In this document: piece by piece, positions 51,850-60,034 of the stretch | How positions within the stretch are numbered: position 1 is the first letter of the stretch | How the letters are laid out: every line of letters begins with the position of its first letter | Source: an uncultured Treponema sp. | GTDB lineage: Bacteria; Spirochaetota; Spirochaetia; Treponematales; Treponemataceae | Length of the DNA: 64,000 nucleotides | Direction of reading: 5' to 3' | Assembly: GCA_946186185.1 (NCBI GenBank) | Contig: CAMHMJ010000002.1 | Location: forward strand, 1-64,000 | Program-made: the position numbers and the translations under genes | Notes under the pieces: model-generated | What the model saw: only the letters and a program-made list of their open reading frames with translations | Database searches by the model: none | What the model was told of the DNA's origin: nothing

Positions 51850-53919
51850 CTATTCAACCTTAAAGGCTGAGATTTCTTCGCTTACCTTTGAAATACTTAC
51901 GGTATTCTCTTCGGTAACTTCGTTTACGCTTCTCATTGTTTCAGAAAGGTTTTCAACGCCGGAATTAATCTGAATCATTGAAGAGTTAATCTGTTCCGTG
52001 ATGTTCTTAACCTGTTCCATCTGAGTAAGAATCTCTTTTGAACCCTGTTCGATTGACTGAGAACTGTTTTTTACGTCTCCCGTAATCAGGTTGATGGAGC
52101 GCATAGCCTGAAGTACCTGGTCACTTCCTGATTTCTGTTCATCCATTGCGTTTTTGATAACGCTTTCCTGTTCAGATACAGTCTGTGTATGTTCAAAAAT
52201 TGTGTCGAATGAAGACTGGAGCTCAGCAGAGTCGCTGGTCATCTGAGTGATTACGCCGCGGAACTCTTCAAGAATTTCACCGATTTTCTTACCCTGTGCA
52301 TTTGAGTCTTCTGCCAGCTTTCGGATTTCGTCTGCAACAACGGCAAATCCCTTTCCGCTTTCACCGGCATGAGCCGCTTCGATGGCTGCGTTCATAGCAA
52401 GGAGGTTTGTCTGTTCCGCAATATTCTGAATGATTGAGCTGGTCTCAATAAGAACTTCTGAGTCACGGGCAATTTTGTTTGCCATTTCAACAGTTTTGTC
52501 GATGATTTCCTTACCCTGTTCAGCAGAATCTGAAAGAAGGCGTACATTGTTCTGGTTCTTTTCAAGGATGCTTGTAACGCTGGCAATGTTTGCTACCATC
52601 TGTTCAACAGCAGAAGAAGACTGGCTTACGCTTTCTGCCTGGTGGATGATACTTTCGTTCAAGTCACCGATGTTAGAAGCAATTCTGTTGATTGTATTGT
52701 TTGCTTCCTGTACAGAAGAGTTCTGGTTCTGAACATCGCCCTTAATCTGCTGAATGTTGGAGCTGATTCCGGAAATCTGATTTGAAGAATCTTCTATACT
52801 TTGTACAAGGTTTTCACTGGTGTTCTTCATGTTCTGGCTTTCCGTGATAACTGATTTAAGGGAAGCGGCAAGTTTTTCAAGAGTCAGGTTAAAGTACTGT
52901 GCCATGGTTCCGATTTCATCGTTTGAATCCTCTGGAATTCGTACGGTAAGGTCTCCGTCTCCTTCAGAGATGTTCTTTAAGATTTCGATAAGCTTTAAGA
53001 GAGGATTTGCAATGCTTTTTCCCATGAGAATTGAAATCAATACGGAAATTACCATTCCTGAAACTACGGCGATAATAAGAAGGTGCAATACAGCGTTTGT
53101 ACTTGCGTTCATTACCTTTGTAGAAATAATCATTGCATAGTCTAAGATACAGTAGTCGTTCTGACTTGGAAGAATTCGTACCTCTGCCATTCTGCCGTCA
53201 AGTACCCGTTCTCTTGAAACGCCGTAGGCTCCGGCAAAGAAGTTCTGAAGGGAAGGAATGTTGAAGGTTGAACAGTGCTTGTAGGCTACAACAGGATCGT
53301 ACGGGTCAAGAACAACATTTGCGTTTGCATCCATTACGATTAAGGTTACATCACCCATGGTTGTTTCATCACCCAGCAGAACGATAAAGGCTTCCGGATC
53401 AATTTCGATTGCGGCAATACCGTTTCCATTTGGAAGGGTAACTGCAGCGGCCATTACCGGTTCTCCCTCAAGATTTTCATAGAGGGCAGAGAAGTAAGGA
53501 ATACCTTCCTGATTCAGGGCTGCATCCCACCATTCAGCGTCCTTTGCAAAATCTGTTGTCATTGAATCATCAGGATAGGAAAGGCAGGTATCATCATCGA
53601 ATATGATGGAAGCTGATTTTATGAACCGGTTTGATTCCGTAACCATTTTTGCAGTTGTATATAGAACATCTTCAGAATCAACATCCTCGGTTTCGTTTGA
53701 AAGCATCAGAACAGAGTTGTTCATTCCTTCAAGGAAAGCTGAAATAGTCGAATCCGTAAGTCTCATTACTGTAGAAAGTTTTTCTGTGAATGTGTCGTCA
53801 TTCAAAGGTTTGATGCGCATGAAAATTGTTGCTCCCAGCGCAAGCAAAAGCAAGGTAGTTTCAATCATAACTCCAGAAACAATTTTTGTGTAGATTGACC
53901 CTTTTTTTCTGTCAGACAT
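51850..53919 (-). CDS. Methyl-accepting chemotaxis protein
   Basis: 689 residues. TM1 (about 11-33, [21 protein letters not shown]) and TM2 (about 275-297, [19 protein letters not shown]) bracket a periplasmic dCache-like sensor domain. A HAMP domain follows ([24 protein letters not shown]). The signalling hairpin tip is [38 protein letters not shown]. The sensor often binds amino acids or organic acids; the ligand is unknown. It feeds the CheA/CheW system that controls the flagellar motor. Confidence 0.95.
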   Translation of the reverse strand: MSDRKKGSIYTKIVSGVMIETTLLLLALGATIFMRIKPLNDDTFTEKLSTVMRLTDSTISAFLEGMNNSVLMLSNETEDVDSEDVLYTTAKMVTESNRFIKSASIIFDDDTCLSYPDDSMTTDFAKDAEWWDAALNQEGIPYFSALYENLEGEPVMAAAVTLPNGNGIAAIEIDPEAFIVLLGDETTMGDVTLIVMDANANVVLDPYDPVVAYKHCSTFNIPSLQNFFAGAYGVSRERVLDGRMAEVRILPSQNDYCILDYAMIISTKVMNASTNAVLHLLIIAVVSGMVISVLISILMGKSIANPLLKLIEILKNISEGDGDLTVRIPEDSNDEIGTMAQYFNLTLEKLAASLKSVITESQNMKNTSENLVQSIEDSSNQISGISSNIQQIKGDVQNQNSSVQEANNTINRIASNIGDLNESIIHQAESVSQSSSAVEQMVANIASVTSILEKNQNNVRLLSDSAEQGKEIIDKTVEMANKIARDSEVLIETSSIIQNIAEQTNLLAMNAAIEAAHAGESGKGFAVVADEIRKLAEDSNAQGKKIGEILEEFRGVITQMTSDSAELQSSFDTIFEHTQTVSEQESVIKNAMDEQKSGSDQVLQAMRSINLITGDVKNSSQSIEQGSKEILTQMEQVKNITEQINSSMIQINSGVENLSETMRSVNEVTEENTVSISKVSEEISAFKVE

Positions 53920-54047
53920 AATAGACTCCTCTTCTCATATTTAAATCAAAAATTTTAACTTGCTACTATTTTACAATATTTTGTTTATAAAAAAAAGAAA
54001 AAAATACAAAAAAAATGTTACTTTAATAAAGATTTATTATTTTTTAA

Positions 54048-54075
54048 TTGTATAATTCTAAGTATGTGCTATAAT
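54048..54075 (+). promoter_or_regulatory. Promoter of the LolA-like gene
   Basis: TTGTAT (54048-54053), a 16-bp spacer and TATAAT (54070-54075) are followed by a leader of about 36 nt and an AGGAGG site. The remainder of 53920-54047 is AT-rich with no gene. Confidence 0.75.
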
Positions 54076-54117
54076 GCACATTAGCTAATTTTTGAATTAT
54101 CTCTAGGAGGATTACAC

Positions 54118-54915
54118 ATGAAAAAAATCTTGATAGCTTTCGCTGGACTTATGGTTTTGGGTTCAGCAATGTTTGCACAGTCAGTTGAAGAGATTATGAA
54201 AAAGTCTACCAGACTGCCTTGTCCAGATTATTCTATAGGAACTCTTACTCTTGATTTGCTGGATAAATCAGGAAACGTAACAGAGCACCGCGTTATCAAC
54301 CAGATTGGTGATGAAAAAGAAAGTCTTCGTCACGTTGTATTTGATTTCCGTTCACCGGCTTCTGTAAAGGATACCCGTATTCTTCAGGCTGAAAAATTAG
54401 GACGCGAAGATGAAAAATGGATTTACCTTCCATCCCTTAAGACAACTCGTCGTATTGCAAATGCTGAACGTTCAAAATCCTTCGTAGGTTCTGAATTTAC
54501 ATACAACGATATGACAATCCGTAAGTTCGAAGATGACACTTTTGAAATGCTTGAAGAAAACGTAACAATGAATGTTGGCGGAAAGCAGGAAAAACTCTGG
54601 AAGGTTAAGGCTACTCCAGTTCAGAACAAGAACGTTGAATTTGCTTACATTATCAAATACATCGACAAAGTATCATATCTTCCACTTGTTGAAGAATACT
54701 ATGACAAAACAGGAAAGATGATTAAGCTCAGAACTATTACAAAGCATGAAATTGTAAAGGGTGAAACAGGAAAAGAATACTGGCTTCGCCGCGAAACAAT
54801 CATGGAAAACAAGGTAACAGGCCGCGGAACTCGTGTTGCTGTAGAAAAGATGACTTTCGACAAACCAGTTTCTGACCGCTACTTTACACAGAACTGGCTT
54901 AACACTGGTAAATAA
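54118..54915 (+). CDS. LolA-like outer-membrane lipoprotein-sorting protein
   Basis: 265 residues with a signal peptide cleaved near AMFA-QS (residue 20-21). The body (DYSIGTLTLDLLDKSGNVTEHRV, RHVVFDFRSPASVKDTRIL, DEKWIYLPSLKTTRRIANAERSKSFVGSEFTYNDM) matches the LolA-like family often paired with a DUF1302-type barrel and an RND/MMPL exporter. The next gene is such a barrel. It probably works in the periplasm on lipid or lipoprotein transfer; direct evidence is lacking. A strong hairpin terminator follows, so it is not strictly operonic with the next gene. Confidence 0.87.
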   Translation: MKKILIAFAGLMVLGSAMFAQSVEEIMKKSTRLPCPDYSIGTLTLDLLDKSGNVTEHRVINQIGDEKESLRHVVFDFRSPASVKDTRILQAEKLGREDEKWIYLPSLKTTRRIANAERSKSFVGSEFTYNDMTIRKFEDDTFEMLEENVTMNVGGKQEKLWKVKATPVQNKNVEFAYIIKYIDKVSYLPLVEEYYDKTGKMIKLRTITKHEIVKGETGKEYWLRRETIMENKVTGRGTRVAVEKMTFDKPVSDRYFTQNWLNTGK

Positions 54916-54934
54916 CCTTTTCGTTTAATGGTTG

Positions 54935-54963
54935 ATGGCTGCCAAAAGTTTTCTGGCAGCCAT
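54935..54963 (+). terminator. Terminator of the LolA-like gene
   Basis: ATGGCTGCCA and TGGCAGCCAT form a perfect 10-bp stem with a 9-nt loop, followed by a T-rich stretch. Confidence 0.85.
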
Positions 54964-55021
54964 TTCGTTTTTTCTTCTATATATTCACTTCATTTTTAAT
55001 TTCAAATAAAAAAGTTTCAAC

Positions 55022-55049
55022 TTGATTTTTTCGAATATTTTAGTATATT
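55022..55049 (+). promoter_or_regulatory. Promoter of the DUF1302-like gene
   Basis: TTGATT (55022-55027), a 16-bp spacer and TATATT (55044-55049) precede an AAAGGAG site and the ATG at 55071. Confidence 0.65.
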
Positions 55050-55070
55050 CAATATAAAGGAGTATTTTTT

Positions 55071-57014
55071 ATGAAGCTTTCAAAAAAATTGATTCTTTCT
55101 GCATGTGCATTCGGCCTTGCCTTTGCTTCTTTTGCAGATGATTTTGATGACTTTGGCGATTTTGGTGATTCAGGGAGCTACGGAGAATCAGAAGAGCCAA
55201 AAGTAGAACTTGGCGGTCTTGTTGAAATGAATGCCCGCGCTTATGTTGACCACAAAGCAGGGGAGCGTGACGAGAAAGCTAATCTTGAATGGGACGATGT
55301 CGGCGGACGAACAGTTGCCGTTTTCCCTACAGGCAGAGTAAATATCGGTTTTTCTAACACCTTCTCGGATGTAGAAATAAAACTTAAGCTTGATAAATTC
55401 AGCCTTCAGGAAGGTTACTATCAGGACATTCTTGATGAATTTACAGCCCGCGCTTACATCGGAAACTTCCAGTTTGAAGCCGGAAAAATGCGCGTAGTTT
55501 GGGGAAAGGGAGACAAACTCCACGTTCTCGACAACTTCAACGCAAACGACTACACAGACTACATCATTCCTGACTACATCGACCGCCGTATTGCAGAACC
55601 AATGTTCCGCGCAGTATACAGCACAAACAACAACATCAAGTTTGAAGGTGTATATACACCGTTCATGACTGCTGACCGCCTTGCTTCAAACGGCATGTGG
55701 GTTCCAAAGCAGAGCAGAAACTTGACTGCACAGGTAGAACAGGTTGTTATGGCAAAACTTGCAACTGCAATCAGCAATAAGGATACTGTGAAGGCTAATG
55801 CGGAGATTACGGCTGCTTTGAAGGCTTCAAAAGCCTCCGCTCCACTTATCGTTCTTGAAGGCATCAATATTGATGCACAGGCTGCCGCTGCTGCTTTACA
55901 GACATGTCAGAAAAATGTGACAGATTTATCAAATCTTCAGGCTTATGCAACTGCAAATTCTTTACCTGTTTGGGCTGTATATAACTCGCAGACAGGAGGA
56001 AATTTAACTTCTGATGCAGAATTTTCAGCTTTGGTAACTAAAGCTAATGCTGCATTACTTTCTGCAACTGTAGCTGATTCGACAGCATCAAATGAACTTG
56101 CTCAAGCCTTGGCTTCTTACGGTTACGCTTCAATGGAGGATGCTAGAAAAGGTTTTGAACAGAAAGCTGCAGATGCAGCTATGGCTTCTATGTTGGCAAG
56201 TAAAGAAGAGATTACACTTGCAGAAACTGCTTACACTCTTGCTTTGAACAATGCTTCTAGCTTCTCAAACGATCCTGATTCAATCTATCCTGATTTGTAC
56301 CAGCTTAAGTACGGTCAGTTCGGTTTCCGCACAACATTTACACTTGGTTCAGTTGACTTAGGCTTGAGCTACTACAATGGTCGCAACAAGCAGCCTTCTG
56401 TAGATGCAAGAAAAGTTGCACCTTATCTTGATAAGGTTCTTGCCGGTGAAAAAATCACTGACGACGACCGCTTTGTTGCATACGACAGACTTCAGGTATT
56501 CGGATTTGAAGCTGCTGCAGTTCTCTTTGGCCGCTTGAACAGCCGTCTTGAATTTGCTTACAACATGACAGAAGACTTTGCCGGTGATGATCCTGCAATT
56601 CACAACAACAGCCTGGGATGGGTTGCCGGTTTTGACCTTGACCTTCCAATCCACAACATCAACTTTAACGTTCAGACAAACGGTAAATACATTCTTAAGG
56701 GTGGCGAAATCAACGACAGCATGTATAAGTCAATCGATGTTGATGCAGATCCAAACGACTGCTACACAAACAACAAACTCGTTGTTGATATCACAGACAG
56801 CTGGAGTCACGAAAAAATCAAGCTTGACCTCAAGGGAATCTGGGGAATCGAGCGCGGTGACCTTCTTGTAATGCCAACTATGACATTCATGCTCAAGGAC
56901 GACTTTGCTTTGAACCTCAGCGGACTTTTGATTCTCTGCCAGGACAGCGAAAGCGAGTTTGACGGCTGGCAGCACAACAGCTTTGCTCAGATTGGTGTAA
57001 AATACCAGTTCTAA
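55071..57014 (+). CDS. Outer-membrane beta-barrel protein, DUF1302-like, with Ala-rich insert
   Basis: 647 residues with a signal peptide cleaved near ASFA-DD. Alternating beta strands such as VELGGLVEMNARAYVDHK, FEAGKMRVVWGKGDKLHVLDNFN and a C-terminal FAQIGVKYQF ending in Phe are typical of an outer-membrane barrel. The DNFNANDYTDYIIPDYIDRRIAEPM segment recalls DUF1302 proteins. Residues about 215-410 are an Ala/Ser/Thr-rich helical insert of different composition, which interrupts the barrel after PKQSRNLTAQ. Partnered with the LolA-like gene it may belong to an exporter or lipid transfer system. Confidence 0.82.
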   Translation: MKLSKKLILSACAFGLAFASFADDFDDFGDFGDSGSYGESEEPKVELGGLVEMNARAYVDHKAGERDEKANLEWDDVGGRTVAVFPTGRVNIGFSNTFSDVEIKLKLDKFSLQEGYYQDILDEFTARAYIGNFQFEAGKMRVVWGKGDKLHVLDNFNANDYTDYIIPDYIDRRIAEPMFRAVYSTNNNIKFEGVYTPFMTADRLASNGMWVPKQSRNLTAQVEQVVMAKLATAISNKDTVKANAEITAALKASKASAPLIVLEGINIDAQAAAAALQTCQKNVTDLSNLQAYATANSLPVWAVYNSQTGGNLTSDAEFSALVTKANAALLSATVADSTASNELAQALASYGYASMEDARKGFEQKAADAAMASMLASKEEITLAETAYTLALNNASSFSNDPDSIYPDLYQLKYGQFGFRTTFTLGSVDLGLSYYNGRNKQPSVDARKVAPYLDKVLAGEKITDDDRFVAYDRLQVFGFEAAAVLFGRLNSRLEFAYNMTEDFAGDDPAIHNNSLGWVAGFDLDLPIHNINFNVQTNGKYILKGGEINDSMYKSIDVDADPNDCYTNNKLVVDITDSWSHEKIKLDLKGIWGIERGDLLVMPTMTFMLKDDFALNLSGLLILCQDSESEFDGWQHNSFAQIGVKYQF

Positions 57015-57038
57015 GTTCTGCTGAATACTGTTAGAAAG

Positions 57039-57072
57039 AGCGGTGGTCACTTTGAAGACTACCGCTTTTTTT
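57039..57072 (+). terminator. Terminator of the DUF1302-like gene
   Basis: AGCGGTGGTC and GACTACCGCT form an imperfect 10-bp stem with an 8-nt loop and a T8 run. Confidence 0.88.
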
Positions 57073-57109
57073 TTACCCGCAGTCCACAATGAGACCGGTA
57101 GCCAATTTT
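57073..57109 (+). repeat. Right-end fragment of the structured repeat
   Basis: ACCCGCAG...GAGACCGGTAGCCAATTTT matches only the right terminal module of copies B and D. It directly abuts full copy G, which lies in the opposite orientation. Confidence 0.6.
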
Positions 57110-57335
57110 AATTAACCTTAATTTCGAGTTTGCATTATCAATACAAAATTGGCTGGTGGTCACGAGCTCGTGGTTGCAAAACCGTGCGCTAGCGCACTAT
57201 GCGCTGTTTGTGGCAGAGTAATTATATAACACGCCGCCTTACGGCGGCAGCCACAAACAGAGCATTTTTGCCCCACGATTCGTTTCCCTCTTGCCAATTT
57301 TAATTATATTCTTTACAAAGATGAATTAAGTCTTT
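57110..57335 (-). repeat. Structured intergenic repeat, copy G
   Basis: Reverse-orientation copy. Inner ends are AAAATTGGC (57145-57153) and GCCAATTTT (57293-57301). The left border is TTCGAGTTTGC (57123-57133) and the right flank ends AATTAAGTCT, as in copy B. The palindrome is GTGCGCTAGCGCAC and the hairpin GCCGCC-TTAC-GGCGGC is present; both differ from other copies but still pair. With the terminator and fragment it fills the 362-nt gap. Confidence 0.83.
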
Positions 57336-57376
57336 GTCTTTTTAATCCAAAAAAATATTTTTTAAATCCTGCTTAT

Positions 57377-57697
57377 TTATTTAACCTGCTTCCAGTCTTC
57401 CACTTCCATTGTTTTTGACCAGAAGGAGACTTCTTCCGTAATCTTTCCATTAATGTTCAGGTATTTTCCGTCGTGTTTTTTGATTTGGTTCAGGAGCTGT
57501 TTGCTTCCTGTGAGGGTGTATGTGATTTTATTTCTTGAAAGCGGGTTTTCTTCAAATATGACATTACCGTCTTCTGTTACAGTTACCAGTCCGGTAATAA
57601 AGCCGTCGTTGTTTGCTGAAATTTTATTTTTGCTAGTGCAGCAGGAAACGCCCATAAAAGAAAGAAGTGTGAGTAAAAGAATAAAAGTTTTTTTCAT
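57377..57697 (-). CDS. Small lipoprotein, unknown
   Basis: 106 residues with lipobox MGVSC (Cys 19). The mature part has a beta-rich pattern (GFITGLVTVTEDGNVIFEE, KYLNINGKITEEVSFWSKTMEVEDW) that suggests an OB-like fold. I do not recognise it. AGAGG lies 6 nt before the ATG. It starts 38 nt after the stop of the clostripain-like gene, so they may be one operon. A longer GTG frame is open but not needed. Confidence 0.7.
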   Translation of the reverse strand: MKKTFILLLTLLSFMGVSCCTSKNKISANNDGFITGLVTVTEDGNVIFEENPLSRNKITYTLTGSKQLLNQIKKHDGKYLNINGKITEEVSFWSKTMEVEDWKQVK

Positions 57698-57735
57698 GTT
57701 GAACCTCTGATTCAGATTTTTTTTAGTGGCGGCCA

Positions 57736-59523
57736 CTAGTTAAAATCCGCCGGGAAAACTGTTTTTAAAAGCTCGAACCAGCTTGTATCATCCTTGAAAG
57801 CAAAACCGTTTGTTTTATAGGAGTTTCGTAATTTTATGTCTGAATACCCGCAGGAAGCGCCGCAGATTGTAAGGCCAAAATAATTGTATTTTTTGTTGTA
57901 GGCAGGGTAGAGGCCGTCAATGGGATGGTCGTAAATACCGTAGTCGATTGACCAGGAGTCAATTACACTTTCATAAAGAGCCTGAAGGGTATCTTTTGTA
58001 AGAAGTGCAAATTCCGTATCTTCAGTTGCAAGGGAAAGTTCGTAAAGGGCCTGAAAGAGAATGCCTGTGTCAAACATGTAGTTGTATATTTCTTTTGTGT
58101 ATATGTTTGCCTTGTGGTACAGCCTGTATGGGGTGCAATAGCATTTTTCTTTCTGGTAGGCGTCAGAATAGTAATCGTAATTTGATTTAAGAAGACCATA
58201 ATAGTTGTCGGTAAAAATATCCAGCCAGGAAAGTTCAGGTTCCTGGGAATAAAGAGTAATTTTGTTTCCGTTTTCGTCTTCTGTGTACTCAGCCTGTGGT
58301 AAAATCTTTACATCTTTTGTCTGTAAAATGTAATCTGCCGTTCTGCTGATTTTTTTTGCGGTTTCTTCAACCTTTGAAAGGTCTGTGAAGGTAAGGGTTC
58401 CGATTTCTCTTCCGTCTTTGTATTTTCCTGTGTAACAGTCATTTGTAAAAATTTTGACGAACCGTTTACCAAGTTCAAGAAGGTTTACATTTTTTGAAAA
58501 GCATTTGATAAAATCGGTGTACTCATAGCCCGGTCCCGGCTGTTTGTCTCCGCTTGCAAGGAGGGTTTTTGCGTAATGACGGTATTCGTAGGCATCTTCA
58601 ATACTTCCTCCGTAGCAGACATCTAAAATTATCATGTCGATTTTATGGTTTTCGCTGTAGCCCGCATTTTTTAAGGCCAGGGCTGTTTCATCTGAATACA
58701 GTAAGTCTGAGTTTGAAGGGGCGTCCGTGTCATCGTTACACATTGAGCGAGAAATGTCATAAAGGGAAGCAGAAGCGGAGGCAGAGACGAAGGCGTTTGA
58801 GCCGGAAGGTCCCAGGCCGTGGTCTCCAACCACAAGAATCAGGTGGTCGTAGGTGTAATTTGACTGGATGTATTTTAAGAAATCTGTCAGGGTTTTACCG
58901 TCTGCCATGTTCAGTTCTACATATTCTTTTTTTGTTGAGGCATTAATTTTCTTCTGGGAATTCATAAATTCAGCATCCCAGGTCATGTCCTTTAGATAGA
59001 GGGGAGATATTTCATATTCTGAAGGTACAGGGAGGTCTTCGTCACCTTCTTCCGTTGAATCAGAGTTTGTTTCTTCTACATAGCGGTTAATTTCATAAAG
59101 ATGGGTATATTGCTGGTTGGTGTAAGCTTTTGTGGTTTGATTGTAGTAAGAAGATTTACCGTCATGCAGCGCTACTGCCTGAACCTCTGCATAGCCTTTC
59201 TTTGTGCTTTCATCCTCGTTCCGGATTTCAGAAAGTCCTTCTGCAACCATTTTCATGTTCTTGTACAGATAGGAGTTCAAGTTGTTGTCCCCTGCAAGGT
59301 ACATGGCAATCATCCATTTTCCGCCGCCGGTGGAAGAAATTTCCGTGTAGTCGGGGGCTGAAAAATCCAGGTCAAGGGTTCTGGAGCTTTTGTTTTTGTT
59401 CTCATCTGCAGGAGGCGTTGTCGATGCAGTTTCTAATTCACAGGAAAAAAACAGCGAAAACAGAGACAGCATTGAAGCAAAGGTGAGAAAATGTTTTTTA
59501 TTATAGAAAACTCTTTTTTTCAT
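57736..59523 (-). CDS. Clostripain-like (peptidase C11) lipoprotein
   Basis: 595 residues with lipobox LFFSC (Cys 28). The C11 core begins at GKWMIAMYLAGDNNLNSYL. The catalytic dyad is His 235 (ILVVGDHGLG) and Cys 303 (IILDVCYGGSIEDAYEY). C11 proteases cleave after Arg or Lys and are self-activated. Lipidation would place it on the periplasmic face or the cell surface. The target is unknown. Upstream region 59524-59575 holds only AT-rich sequence. Confidence 0.88.
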   Translation of the reverse strand: MKKRVFYNKKHFLTFASMLSLFSLFFSCELETASTTPPADENKNKSSRTLDLDFSAPDYTEISSTGGGKWMIAMYLAGDNNLNSYLYKNMKMVAEGLSEIRNEDESTKKGYAEVQAVALHDGKSSYYNQTTKAYTNQQYTHLYEINRYVEETNSDSTEEGDEDLPVPSEYEISPLYLKDMTWDAEFMNSQKKINASTKKEYVELNMADGKTLTDFLKYIQSNYTYDHLILVVGDHGLGPSGSNAFVSASASASLYDISRSMCNDDTDAPSNSDLLYSDETALALKNAGYSENHKIDMIILDVCYGGSIEDAYEYRHYAKTLLASGDKQPGPGYEYTDFIKCFSKNVNLLELGKRFVKIFTNDCYTGKYKDGREIGTLTFTDLSKVEETAKKISRTADYILQTKDVKILPQAEYTEDENGNKITLYSQEPELSWLDIFTDNYYGLLKSNYDYYSDAYQKEKCYCTPYRLYHKANIYTKEIYNYMFDTGILFQALYELSLATEDTEFALLTKDTLQALYESVIDSWSIDYGIYDHPIDGLYPAYNKKYNYFGLTICGASCGYSDIKLRNSYKTNGFAFKDDTSWFELLKTVFPADFN

Positions 59524-59575
59524 GCTGTTATTTAGTTCCTTTCTTCCGGCTGCTGATTTTACATATTATATTTGT

Positions 59576-60034
59576 TTATTGTTCTTTAATAAGGGCTTTT
59601 AAAAGTGCCGAAAGTCCTTCTTCCAGGTCCCGCCAGGTGTCGTCAAAGTTGTGGGTGTACCAGGGATCTGCAATGTCCCGGTCTTTTCCGGCGTAGGTTA
59701 GAAGCAGCTTCACCTTTGAATCCGGGTCGTTTTCCCAGAATTTCTGCATGCGGTAAAGGTTGCTTATGTCCATTCCGATCAGGAGGTCAAAGTTTTTGTA
59801 GTCGTCCTTTGTAATCTGGCGGGCTTCCCGGCTGGAAAAAGGAATGCCCTTTCTGGTAAGCATTTCTCTTGCCCCGTAATGCATGTCGTTTCCGATTTCT
59901 TCCCGGCTTACGGCTGCAGATTCAATATAAAAATCTTCTGAAAGTCCTGCGTCCGCTACCAGTTTTTTCATCATGAACTCTGCCATAGGGGAGCGGCAGA
60001 TGTTTCCGTGGCATACAAAAAGTATTTTTTTCAT
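59576..60034 (-). CDS. Low-molecular-weight protein-tyrosine phosphatase
   Basis: 152 residues. The CX5R loop is VCHGNICRSP (Cys 8, Arg 14) and the acid Asp is in DIADPWYTHNF. Members dephosphorylate tyrosines, arginines or small molecules. It starts within the stop codon of the DUF4954 gene (TAATG overlap), so the two are translationally coupled. Confidence 0.93.
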   Translation of the reverse strand: MKKILFVCHGNICRSPMAEFMMKKLVADAGLSEDFYIESAAVSREEIGNDMHYGAREMLTRKGIPFSSREARQITKDDYKNFDLLIGMDISNLYRMQKFWENDPDSKVKLLLTYAGKDRDIADPWYTHNFDDTWRDLEEGLSALLKALIKEQ

